A DNA stretch of 37,024 bases, from NCBI GenBank assembly GCA_029267415.1, contig JAJUIY010000006.1, positions 1 through 37,024 on the forward strand, read 5' to 3'. Under the pieces are notes generated by a model. That model was not told the DNA's origin. It did not search any database and was given only the letters and a program-made list of their open reading frames with translations. This stretch comes from Alcaligenaceae bacterium. Lineage in GTDB: Bacteria; Pseudomonadota; Gammaproteobacteria; Burkholderiales; Burkholderiaceae_B. This document shows, one piece after another, positions 8,516 through 15,895 of this stretch. How positions within the stretch are numbered: the first letter of the stretch is position 1; the number at the start of each line of letters is the position of its first letter. The position numbers and the translations under genes were made by a program.

Positions 8516-8989
8516 ATGAGCAACTCACGCAAATTCATCAAAAAAGCCGCAGCTTTCAAAGGGACGACCGCTCTGGCCGTCTTGCTGGCGGTAGCCGGCC
8601 TGCCCGATGGACGTGCCAGCGCGAGCGAACTGGTGTACCACCCTTACAACCCATCGTTCGGCGGAAATCCGCTTAACGGATCCGTGCTGCTGAACTCGGC
8701 CTTGGCCACACGTAAACACAAAGCACCCGACATGGATTCGGATCGGTTGGGCATTGAAGACCAATCTCCCCTTGACCAGCTGAACGAGACTCTGGAAAGA
8801 CTGATTGTGTCACGCATGGCCACGGCGGCAAGCTTTGCCATTCTTGACGAAGAAGGCAACTTTATTCCGGGCCAGCTAGAGACGCAGAACTTCATCATTA
8901 CGGTGGCTGACATAGGCGGAGGCAAGCTGACCGTCACGACGTTCGACAAAACCACCGGCGCAACTACCACGGTTGAGGTCAGTTCATGA
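8516..8989 (+). CDS. csgF: Curli assembly protein CsgF
   Basis: A 157-residue secreted protein. After a signal peptide (about residues 1-37, ending RASA), the mature start region LVYHPYNPSFGGNPLNGSVLL is the family hallmark; in E. coli this segment inserts into the CsgG barrel and forms a second constriction. CsgF is exposed at the cell surface and couples secretion to nucleation of the amyloid. The C-terminal half (FIITVADIGGGKLTVTTFDKTTGATTTVEVSS) matches the conserved beta region. The gene overlaps csgG by 4 nt and sits in the csgE-F-G order typical of curli operons. Confidence 0.95.
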   Translation: MSNSRKFIKKAAAFKGTTALAVLLAVAGLPDGRASASELVYHPYNPSFGGNPLNGSVLLNSALATRKHKAPDMDSDRLGIEDQSPLDQLNETLERLIVSRMATAASFAILDEEGNFIPGQLETQNFIITVADIGGGKLTVTTFDKTTGATTTVEVSS

Positions 8990-9945
8990 AAACAGCAACA
9001 CCAAAACAACAACGTTCAACGTATCGCCGCAAACTGGCCGTTCTAAGTGCCGTATTGGCCAGCACAACTGTATTGGCATCGTGCACAGTGATGGAGCAGC
9101 CGGTTGAAGCCAGTTACAGCGCCCAGCTGACGCCGGCAACGCCGTCTACCCGCGACCTGGTTCAGCTGCCGCCGCCGCGCGGCAAAGTGGTGGCTGCCGT
9201 GTATGGGTTTCGGGACCAGACCGGCCAATACAAGCCTTCCCCCGACAGCTCTTTTTCGACGTCAGTAACCCAAGGGGCGGCCTCCATGCTGGTCAAAGCC
9301 TTGTCGGATTCCGGCTGGTATACGCCAGTTGAGCGTGAAAGCTTGCAAGAGCTGCTGACCGAGCGCCGCATTGTGCGTGCCCTGGACGGTTCGCAGCCCG
9401 AAGATGCGCCACCTATCCAGATCCCCGCCCTGATTCCGGCATCGGTGCTGATTGACGGCGGCATCATTTCGTACGAAAGCAACGTACGCACCGGCGGCGC
9501 GGGCGCGCGGTTTTTAGGGGTGGGCCTGTCTACGCTTTACCGCGTCGACCAAGTTACCGTAGCGCTGCGCTGTGTCGACATCCGCACCGGCCGGGTACTG
9601 CAAAACGTGTCAACCACGAAAACCATTTTCTCGTACGAGATTCGACCGAGCGTCTTCAAGTTTGTGAACTACAACGACTTGCTCGAAATTGAGGCCGGCA
9701 TCACCCGTAATGAACCCGCGCAACTCAGCGTCAAAGAAGCGATTGACGCCGCTGTCATCCATTTGATTGTTCAGGGGCTGCGTGACGGCAACTGGCAACT
9801 GGCCAACGAGGACGACTGGCAAAACGAAACCATTCAAAACTATCTGAATGCCTCGTCAACCTGGGCGGTTCCGCCGCCTCCGCAGGCCGCCGCCAATCGT
9901 CCGGTTGGCCCCAACGCCTACAAAAATCAAGAAACCAGCCTGTAG
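8986..9945 (+). CDS. csgG: Curli secretion channel lipoprotein CsgG
   Basis: A 319-residue outer-membrane lipoprotein forming the nonameric curlin export pore. The lipobox VLASC gives lipidated Cys33. Family blocks are clear: LPPPRGKVVAAVYGFRDQTGQYKP, then GAASMLVKALSDSGWYTPVERESLQELLTERRI, then VLIDGGIISYESNVRTGGAGARFLG and FSYEIRPSVFKFVNYNDLLEIEAG. By alignment to the E. coli constriction loop, the residues equivalent to Tyr51 and Asn55 are serines here (Ser85, Ser89), while Phe56 is kept (Phe90). About 40 extra C-terminal residues are Pro/Ala/Asn rich. The gene overlaps csgF by ATGA. Confidence 0.96.
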   Translation: MKTATPKQQRSTYRRKLAVLSAVLASTTVLASCTVMEQPVEASYSAQLTPATPSTRDLVQLPPPRGKVVAAVYGFRDQTGQYKPSPDSSFSTSVTQGAASMLVKALSDSGWYTPVERESLQELLTERRIVRALDGSQPEDAPPIQIPALIPASVLIDGGIISYESNVRTGGAGARFLGVGLSTLYRVDQVTVALRCVDIRTGRVLQNVSTTKTIFSYEIRPSVFKFVNYNDLLEIEAGITRNEPAQLSVKEAIDAAVIHLIVQGLRDGNWQLANEDDWQNETIQNYLNASSTWAVPPPPQAAANRPVGPNAYKNQETSL

Positions 9946-10058
9946 CACTGAAACAAGAAACGAGAAAGCAACCCTTAGCGTTCGAAAACAGGGGCGCGGT
10001 GCCGGAGACCACCGCAACCCTGCTCTAAACCCAATGTCTCCAAACTGAGGAGAAATCA

Positions 10059-10778
10059 ATGAAACTCACACTTTCCACAACTGCCCTGGGCCTTGCTCTT
10101 GCGTTTGGCTCGTCGGCTGTTCTGGCCGACTCCAGCGCGTCAGTCACCCAAACGGGCGACTGGAACAAGGCCGTGGTCGAACAAAGCAATAACAACGATG
10201 CTGATGCTGTAATCAGCGTCCTGGGCAGCTTCAACGACACCACCATCGAACAGCGCAACAACCGCGATGTGGAGGGCAACATCGATGTGACGTTCGGTTT
10301 TGGCAACACATCCGTCATCGTGACTGAATACGCGCGAGATTCCGACGCCAGCATCGAGCAATCGTTTGCGACCGGCAGCGATGCCACCATCGAGCAAAGG
10401 GGCAGCAGAGGTAAGCGCGACACCAACTACGCCTATGACCTGCACGCCAGCATCACCCAGACAGCAAGCTGGGGCGATGTGGCGTGGATCACCCAAACCG
10501 GTTCAGGCCAGGATGCCACCATCTTGCAAACCGGCAAAGGCAACGTCGCGGGTATTGAGCAAAGTGGCTCCGGCAAAGGCGGATCCAACGATGCCTACAT
10601 CTCGCAGGCGGGCGCTTTCAACGATGCCTACATCAAGCAGAATGGCCGCAACCTTTCTGCCACCGTTGGCCAAACGGGTGCGCTTAACGTCGCTGTGGTG
10701 GATCAGCGTGGACGCAACTTGACTGCAACGGTTTCCCAAACCGGAACGGGCAACAATGCGTACGTCCATCAGCGTTAA
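10059..10778 (+). CDS. Curlin-repeat protein, CsgA/CsgB-like amyloid subunit
   Basis: A 239-residue secreted protein with a signal peptide (MKLTLSTTALGLALAFGSSAVLA) and about nine degenerate curlin repeats of the form S-x5-Q-x-G-x4-N-x-A-x3-Q. Clear examples are SASVTQTGDWNKAVVEQ near the N-terminus, LSATVGQTGALNVAVVDQ, and LTATVSQTGTGNNAYVHQ at the C-terminus. The end in ...HQR, with Arg last, recalls CsgB, while the well-formed Q-G-N-Q repeats recall CsgA. Repeats 2-5 are more divergent, with charged or missing Gln/Asn. A strong Shine-Dalgarno (GAGGAG) precedes the start. It is the only curlin gene in the window, so it may combine fibre and nucleator roles, or a partner is encoded elsewhere. 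Confidence 0.9.
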   Translation: MKLTLSTTALGLALAFGSSAVLADSSASVTQTGDWNKAVVEQSNNNDADAVISVLGSFNDTTIEQRNNRDVEGNIDVTFGFGNTSVIVTEYARDSDASIEQSFATGSDATIEQRGSRGKRDTNYAYDLHASITQTASWGDVAWITQTGSGQDATILQTGKGNVAGIEQSGSGKGGSNDAYISQAGAFNDAYIKQNGRNLSATVGQTGALNVAVVDQRGRNLTATVSQTGTGNNAYVHQR

Positions 10779-10800
10779 TCAACGTCTAAGCAGGTGACAC

Positions 10801-10838
10801 CGGAACACGGCCGGTTGATGTAATCGGCCGTGTTTCCG
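10801..10838 (+). terminator. Strong hairpin between the curlin gene and the CsgC-like gene
   Basis: A 13-bp stem with one bulged T: left arm CGGAACACGGCCG (10801-10813), right arm 10825-10838, 11-nt loop. It is not followed by a T-run, so it is more likely a partial terminator or an mRNA-stabilising 3' structure. Such a structure would raise curlin mRNA over that of the downstream chaperone-like gene. Confidence 0.6.
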
Positions 10839-10897
10839 AGCGACGGACATGATAACCACCCAACCGTCCACCCCGCACGAACGCTAAAGGAAGCCGA

Positions 10898-11218
10898 ATG
10901 GACAACGATATCAATCTGCAAGTATGGCTGGAAACCACCACGGTGGCACAAGCCAGTGTCATCGTGCCGTATGTGCGCAGCGTCCAGGAAGGCGAACTGA
11001 CATACGCAATAAAAATGGTGCAAGAGCGGGCGAACGGGCGTTCATCAATTGGACAATCCGGGCAGCTTTATCTTCAAGCAGAAACCCCAACCGCTTTGTC
11101 ACGCCTGGCGATACGTCAAGTTCCGCAGGAAAATTGTCAAATTAACATTGTGCTGACCCGCCCTGCGCTACCTCCAAGACGATTTGATTTTGAGTGCCCT
11201 ACGGAGATGTCAGGCTAG
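10898..11218 (+). CDS. CsgC/CsgH-like curli chaperone, apparently without signal peptide
   Basis: A 106-residue protein placed where csgC or csgH normally sits, right after the curlin gene. Its pattern fits that family: a beta-rich domain with GELTYAIKMVQERANGRSSIGQSGQLYLQ, then PTALSRLAIRQ and a C-x-I-x-I-V-L strand. CsgC/CsgH keep curlin soluble in the periplasm. Two cysteines are present (in ENCQIN and FECP). The start is supported by AAAGGA six nucleotides upstream. The conserved domain begins within about 6-8 residues of the Met, and an in-frame stop at 10853 with no start codon between leaves no room for a signal peptide. It may be cytoplasmic, or leave the cytoplasm another way. Family assignment is by pattern and context only. 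Confidence 0.62.
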   Translation: MDNDINLQVWLETTTVAQASVIVPYVRSVQEGELTYAIKMVQERANGRSSIGQSGQLYLQAETPTALSRLAIRQVPQENCQINIVLTRPALPPRRFDFECPTEMSG

Positions 11219-11522
11219 TAATTACCCGCATAAAAATGGACAAATTACCGTCATTTTCATGCGTGATGTTTCATTAAGTAGCAATTGTAGTAAATTGATT
11301 CTTATTCGATCTCGACACGCGTTACGATGGACTTTATTACGGCGGATAGCCATTCAGATTGCGTCAAACAGGCTATCCGGGCGACGGTCACACGCAAAAA
11401 TAAGCTTATTACCTGTGTGATCACGTCAATTTGTAACGATGTCATAAATACCGTCTCGCCATGCCTGCAACGAGGGTATGGAGGGTCCCCTACCGAACCT
11501 GAAGTGATATCAGGAGTAAAAG
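11219..11522. promoter_or_regulatory. AT-rich regulatory region upstream of the CsgD-like gene
   Basis: These 304 nt are clearly AT-richer than the rest and hold several symmetric elements. There is a perfect 9-bp inverted repeat CGGATAGCC / GGCTATCCG with a 19-nt spacer (11343-11351 and 11371-11379). There is a perfect palindrome AATAAGCTTATT (11399-11410) and a GTGATCAC palindrome (11417-11424). The first repeat shares the 11-mer GGCGGATAGCC with the pgaA upstream region. Short open frames that cross the region lack ribosome sites and family features. It probably carries the promoter and operators of the downstream regulator. Confidence 0.5.
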
Positions 11523-12260
11523 ATGACTGTAATCGTTATTATCGAACCCCACCCGGTGCTGCGTTTTGGTTTGGCTCAGCTTTTATCGGACACCCATCCC
11601 GACGCAACTATCGAGGGGTTCGACTACGATCACCTCAATAATAGCAACAGTCGCGACATCGAAGCCGAACTTGTTCTGTTGACGGTATCATCCAGTGGGC
11701 AATACCGCGCACAGCTCGACGCCGTCAAGCGTATCCATCGCCCCAGGGCCGTTCTTTTGCTGGCCGACCCGGACGAGATCACCCCTGCCATGTATAGCGC
11801 GCACGCTGTGGTGCGTGGCCTGGTCAAAAAAGACGCCACGCCCGAGCTGTTAAAAGCGTCAGTAAGGCTAGTGCTGGCTGGTGGCAGCTGCTTTCCGGTA
11901 TACCGGCGCCCTGCCGGCGAGTCTCCGTTTCTGTCGTACGAACCGGTTAAATGGCCACCGGAAGCGGGCGCGTCAGAAAGCAAATCGCACCATACGGATG
12001 AAGCCAAACTACTTGGGCTTACCCCCCGTCAATACGAAGTATTAGTGCTTCTTGCCCGTGGCTACCCGCTGAAAACGGTGGGCAAACGGTTGAATATTTC
12101 GGTAGCGACCGCAAAAGCGCACACCGAAACGCTATACCAGCGGCTGGATGTGCATAACCGCAACGCTGCCGTCTACGCTGCGGTATCGCGCGGCGCAACG
12201 CTGGGTTTGCCCAATATTGCCGCGCCACGCAAACAGATCAGCGACGGTCCATGCTTGTAG
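11523..12260 (+). CDS. LuxR/NarL-family regulator with degenerate receiver domain (CsgD-like)
   Basis: A 245-residue protein with a receiver-like N-terminal domain (about 1-120) and a LuxR-type helix-turn-helix (about 163-225: GLTPRQYEVLVLLARGYPLKTVGKRL...VATAKAHTETLYQRL). The receiver lacks the usual phospho-acceptor: AELVLLTVSSSG has Thr54 where the Asp would be. The usual acidic pair is reduced to IEPHP, although Lys103 is kept. CsgD of E. coli is likewise an atypical LuxR-type regulator, and this gene adjoins the curli genes, so control of curli and perhaps pga is a sensible inference. AGGAG lies 6 nt before the ATG. It could instead respond to a small ligand such as c-di-GMP, like VpsT, but no ligand motif was established. 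Confidence 0.8.
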   Translation: MTVIVIIEPHPVLRFGLAQLLSDTHPDATIEGFDYDHLNNSNSRDIEAELVLLTVSSSGQYRAQLDAVKRIHRPRAVLLLADPDEITPAMYSAHAVVRGLVKKDATPELLKASVRLVLAGGSCFPVYRRPAGESPFLSYEPVKWPPEAGASESKSHHTDEAKLLGLTPRQYEVLVLLARGYPLKTVGKRLNISVATAKAHTETLYQRLDVHNRNAAVYAAVSRGATLGLPNIAAPRKQISDGPCL

Positions 12261-12263
12261 GAA

Positions 12264-12281
12264 GGCCGGCCCTAGCCGGCC
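12264..12281. terminator. Bidirectional hairpin between convergent csgD-like gene and sufT
   Basis: A perfect 7-bp GC stem GGCCGGC-CCTA-GCCGGCC lies between two convergent genes, 4 nt after the plus-strand stop and 6 nt from the minus-strand stop. There is no T-run, but position and stability suit a shared transcript end. Confidence 0.6.
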
Positions 12282-12286
12282 GGCCC

Positions 12287-12841
12287 TTACAGCAGACCCA
12301 TTTGAAGGCGTGCTGATTCGCTGATCATTTCGCGGCTCCATGGTGGGTCCCACACCAGGTCGACGGCGACCTCATCGACACCGGGGATCGTCAGCAGCTT
12401 GCCGCGAGCTTCGTCGGCAATAAATGGCCCCATGCCGCACCCCGGAGCGGTCAGTGTCATGTCAACTTCAATGTTGAATGTCTCAGGGCCGGTCTCGATA
12501 ACTTCGCAGCGGTAAACAAGCCCCAGGTTGACGATGTCCACGGGAATTTCAGGGTCGTAACACGTTGACAGCCGCTCCCAGGCCTCGTCCTGCACGTATT
12601 GTGCGGTAATGGGGCCTTCAGGACGCGTGTTTTCGACTTCTTCGGGTTCGTGGCCCAAGGCGTCGGCGTCTTGCCCGTCGACACGGTACAGGTTCCCGTC
12701 GACCATCACGGTATAGCTGCCGCCTAATTTCTGTGTAATCAGTGCCACGCAGCCGGCTTCAATGGTGACCGGCGCGCCATAGGGCACCGACACGGCAGGT
12801 ATGTCGCGACTGACGACAACCTCTTCGCGTTCAAAACTCAT
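12287..12841 (-). CDS. sufT: Fe-S cluster assembly protein SufT (MIP18/DUF59 family)
   Basis: A 184-residue protein whose C-terminal half is the MIP18/PaaD-type domain: LSTCYDPEIPVDIVNLGLVYRCEV, then TLTAPGCGMGPFIADEARGKL, then VDEVAVDLVWDPPWSREMISESARLQMGLL. The Cys in APGCGMG is the conserved functional residue of the family. The N-terminal extension (residues 1-80) is typical of SufT proteins. SufT helps mature Fe-S proteins, especially under high Fe-S demand. It is the last gene of the suf operon, 14 nt after sufU. Confidence 0.93.
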   Translation of the reverse strand: MSFEREEVVVSRDIPAVSVPYGAPVTIEAGCVALITQKLGGSYTVMVDGNLYRVDGQDADALGHEPEEVENTRPEGPITAQYVQDEAWERLSTCYDPEIPVDIVNLGLVYRCEVIETGPETFNIEVDMTLTAPGCGMGPFIADEARGKLLTIPGVDEVAVDLVWDPPWSREMISESARLQMGLL

Positions 12842-12855
12842 GGCAGATACCTCGA

Positions 12856-13308
12856 TTATTCCGTCTTGGCCGTTTCACCGGCCTGGGTAATAGCATTGTG
12901 CAATGTATGCCAGGCCAAGCTGGCACATTTGACCCGGACGGGGAACTCGCGCACGCCGGACAACACCTCTAATTTTCCAAAGTCGCGCCCCTCGGGGTGC
13001 GTTTCGGTAAGCATCAGGTGCATGTCGTTGAATAGCGCTTCGACCTCGGACAACGGCATGCCTTTTACCGCTTCCGTCATGAGCGAGGCCGACGCCGTGG
13101 AGATGGCACACCCCTGCCCGACGAAACTGATGTCTTCGACGCGATCGTCCTTGACCTTTACGAAGACAGTGAGCAGATCGCCACAAAGAGGATTATGCCC
13201 ATCGGCCACGCGGTCGGCATCGTCCATCGGGTGAAAGTTACGCGGGTTGCGGTTGTGATCGAAAATGACTTCTTGATAAAGTTCGCGTAAATCTTGATTG
13301 CCCATCAT
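12856..13308 (-). CDS. sufU: SufU-type Fe-S assembly / sulfur-transfer protein
   Basis: A 150-residue IscU-fold protein. All three conserved cysteines are present (NPLCGD, GQGCAIS, VKCASLAW), with the Asp after the first Cys. The insertion of about 20 residues between the second and third Cys regions (EGRDFGKLEVLSGVREFP) distinguishes SufU from IscU. SufU of Bacillus is a zinc-dependent sulfurtransferase accepting sulfur from SufS; the same partnership is expected here because the gene overlaps sufS by 4 nt. A SufU in place of SufE makes this a SufBCDSU-type system. Confidence 0.93.
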   Translation of the reverse strand: MMGNQDLRELYQEVIFDHNRNPRNFHPMDDADRVADGHNPLCGDLLTVFVKVKDDRVEDISFVGQGCAISTASASLMTEAVKGMPLSEVEALFNDMHLMLTETHPEGRDFGKLEVLSGVREFPVRVKCASLAWHTLHNAITQAGETAKTE

Positions 13309-14561
13309 GCGTGCTGTCCCGTCCCAAAAAGTTGCTGGGCTTTGCGCAGGCCGTTGACCAGCGCATCAATATCGTCCATAGAGTTATACAGAGCAAACGA
13401 GGCCCGCGCGGTACCCGGCAAGCCAAAGTGTGTCATAAGCGGCATGGCACAATGATGGCCGGCCCGGATAGCCACGCCCTCATTGTCCAGAATGGTGCCC
13501 AGGTCGTGCGGGTGGATACCCTCTACCACAAACGACAAAATGCCGGCCTTGTCCGCGGCCTCGCCAATAATACGTATGCCGGGCAGGGTGTTAACCTGTG
13601 CTGTGGCATAGTCGAGCAAGGCCTGCTCGTGCGCAGCAATGGCGTCAAGCCCGATGCCCTGTACATAGCGGATGGCGGCGTGCAAGCCAATGGCCCCGGC
13701 AATATTGGGCGTACCCGCCTCGAACTTCTGCGGAACCGGCGCATAGGTACTTTCTTCGAAGCTGACGGTGTGGATCATGTCGCCACCGCCCAGCCACGGC
13801 GGCATGGCATCGAGCAGGTCGTAACGACCATACAGAACGCCAGTGCCTGTTGGTCCGTACAGCTTGTGCCCCGAAAACACGTAAAAGTCACAGCCAAGGT
13901 CTTGCACATCCACCGGTGTATGTGCAACGGCCTGGGCGCCGTCAATCAGTACCTTGGCACCCGCCTGTTTGGCCAGGGCAATAATTTCACCAATGGGGTT
14001 GACGGTACCCAGCGCATTGGACACATGCACTACACCGACCAAGCGCGTACGCGGGCCCAACAGCGCCCGATACGCGTCCATGTCCAGCTCGCCGCGGTCG
14101 GTTACGGGCACCACCTTGATGACGGCGCCGGTCTGCCGTGCCACGAGCTGCCACGGCACAATATTGGAGTGGTGCTCCATGCCGGTGAGCAGAATCTCGT
14201 CGCCTTCTGACAAGTTGGCCAGGCCCCAGCTGTACGCCACCAGGTTAATGGCCTGGGTGGTGCCGCTGGTGAACACGATTTCTTCGACACGTTCCGCATT
14301 GATGAATGCTCGAACACCTTCACGGGCCTGGTCGTACATATCGGTGGCAACCTGCGACAACACGTGCACGCCACGATGGATGTTGGCGTTGGACTGGCTG
14401 TAGAAATCGGCCTCGGCCTGAATCACACAGGCCGGTTTCTGAGTGGTGGCGCCGTTATCAAGGTACACCAGCCGCCGACCACGCACCGGCCGCTGCAGCA
14501 CCGGAAAATCGGTGCCGCGGTTTAGGAGAGGTGCCGATACCGACACGCAGGGTGCGTTCAT
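13305..14561 (-). CDS. sufS: Cysteine desulfurase SufS
   Basis: A 418-residue PLP enzyme, class-V aminotransferase fold, that takes sulfur from cysteine for cluster building. The PLP lysine is Lys233 in FSGHKLYGPTG. The cofactor site also shows TSGTTQAINLVA, MEHHSNIVPW and IDGAQAVAH. The catalytic cysteine is Cys371 in RAGHHCAMPLM, in the short loop characteristic of group II (SufS/CsdA) enzymes. It overlaps sufD by one nucleotide and sufU by four, so translation is coupled. Confidence 0.96.
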   Translation of the reverse strand: MNAPCVSVSAPLLNRGTDFPVLQRPVRGRRLVYLDNGATTQKPACVIQAEADFYSQSNANIHRGVHVLSQVATDMYDQAREGVRAFINAERVEEIVFTSGTTQAINLVAYSWGLANLSEGDEILLTGMEHHSNIVPWQLVARQTGAVIKVVPVTDRGELDMDAYRALLGPRTRLVGVVHVSNALGTVNPIGEIIALAKQAGAKVLIDGAQAVAHTPVDVQDLGCDFYVFSGHKLYGPTGTGVLYGRYDLLDAMPPWLGGGDMIHTVSFEESTYAPVPQKFEAGTPNIAGAIGLHAAIRYVQGIGLDAIAAHEQALLDYATAQVNTLPGIRIIGEAADKAGILSFVVEGIHPHDLGTILDNEGVAIRAGHHCAMPLMTHFGLPGTARASFALYNSMDDIDALVNGLRKAQQLFGTGQHA

Positions 14562-15895
14562 CAGATATCCCCCAATACCGCGCCACCCGGCAAGCGCTCG
14601 CGAATCAGGCCGGTAACCCGATCACGCAGACCGGGCAGGCTGATGCGTTCGATTACTTCTGCCGCAAACGCGTACGTAAGCAGGTTATGGGCGTGCGTGT
14701 CGTCAAGACCCCGGGTACGCAGGTAGAACAAGGCGTCTTCGTCGATCTGCCCTACAGTGGCGCCATGTGCACACTGGACGTCATCGGCGTAGATTTCGAG
14801 TTCAGGGCGCGCATCGGAGCGTGCCATGCGTGACAACAGCAGGCTATCGCAGCGCTGGACGGCATCGGTGCCGTCAGCACCCGGGGCAACCCGGATACGC
14901 CCACCAAACACGCCGCGACCGGCGTCGGCCAGAATGCCACGATAGTATTCGCGGCTGACGCCATCGGGATGGGCGTGATCGATCAAGGTGTTGTGGTCGG
15001 CATGACGCCGCGCGTTCACGTAAAACAAACCGTTGAACAGCGTTTCGCAGTGTTTGCCGCCAAACTGGGTGCTGATGTCATTGCGGGCCAGCCGCGCCCC
15101 AAACGACATGGAATGCGAGTTGAATACGGATGCTTCGTCTTGCTTGGCATCAATAAAGGCCAGATGGTAGGCCTGCTCGTTTTCGACTTGCAGCTTCATG
15201 TGCGTAAGTGACGCATCGCGCGCAACCTGCGTACGCGTGACGGCATTGGTCAAGGTGGCCGCCGCGTCGGCGTCTGTGCCGGCGTCAGCACACAGATAGT
15301 GCTCGACGACGGTGGCACGTGCGCCTTGCTCGACCGAAATCAAGTTGCGGGGAAAAACCGCATTGCCATTGCCGACGGTGAAAAACACCAAATGAACGGG
15401 CTCAGAAAGGTCAACACCGCGTGCCACAGAAACAAAGCCGCCGTCACCGGCCAAGGCGGTATTGAGGGTGGCCGGAGCCGGTCCGTCTTCTTCCGTGCCT
15501 GTCAGTGCCTGCACCTGATCGCTGTGCGCGTCCAGCGCCTGCGATACGGGCATGACCACCGCGCCTTGCGGCAGCGCGCCAATGTCAGAAAGGCTTTCAA
15601 CAAACCCGCCGTTAATGAATACCAGCCAGTGCCCCGCTTCACCGCGCCGCAAATCGGCAAGTTGCTCTTGCACGCTTTGCGTGTTGGCATCTGCCACGGC
15701 ATCATTGAATTCTTGCTGTTGCAACAGCGCCAACGAGGTATGGCGCCAGCCGTCCTGTCGGCTGGTGGGCCATCCAACGGCACAAAAACGATCAATGGCC
15801 TGCTTGCGCAAGGCATCAAGCCACGGCGTGCCCGCACCCGGCAGAGTGGCGGCGCGTGCCTGGTAATACGTCATCCATGCATCGACACTGCTCAT
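14561..15895 (-). CDS. sufD: Fe-S cluster assembly scaffold protein SufD
   Basis: A 444-residue member of the SufB/SufD family that forms the SufBC2D scaffold. The C-terminal beta-helix core carries the conserved [12 protein letters not shown] and [24 protein letters not shown]. The His in CAHGAT corresponds to the functional histidine of E. coli SufD. The N-terminal helical part ([28 protein letters not shown]) matches SufD rather than SufB. It overlaps sufC by ATGA. Confidence 0.95.
   Translation of the reverse strand: MSSVDAWMTYYQARAATLPGAGTPWLDALRKQAIDRFCAVGWPTSRQDGWRHTSLALLQQQEFNDAVADANTQSVQEQLADLRRGEAGHWLVFINGGFVESLSDIGALPQGAVVMPVSQALDAHSDQVQALTGTEEDGPAPATLNTALAGDGGFVSVARGVDLSEPVHLVFFTVGNGNAVFPRNLISVEQGARATVVEHYLCADAGTDADAAATLTNAVTRTQVARDASLTHMKLQVENEQAYHLAFIDAKQDEASVFNSHSMSFGARLARNDISTQFGGKHCETLFNGLFYVNARRHADHNTLIDHAHPDGVSREYYRGILADAGRGVFGGRIRVAPGADGTDAVQRCDSLLLSRMARSDARPELEIYADDVQCAHGATVGQIDEDALFYLRTRGLDDTHAHNLLTYAFAAEVIERISLPGLRDRVTGLIRERLPGGAVLGDI

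Noticed and set aside
11184-11641. Two short plus-strand frames across the intergenic region before the CsgD-like gene
   Set aside because: They overlap flanking genes in other frames, lack Shine-Dalgarno sites and show no protein-like pattern.
13311-14210. A 299-codon plus-strand frame opposite sufS
   Set aside because: Antisense shadow of sufS with no recognisable motif and no ribosome site.
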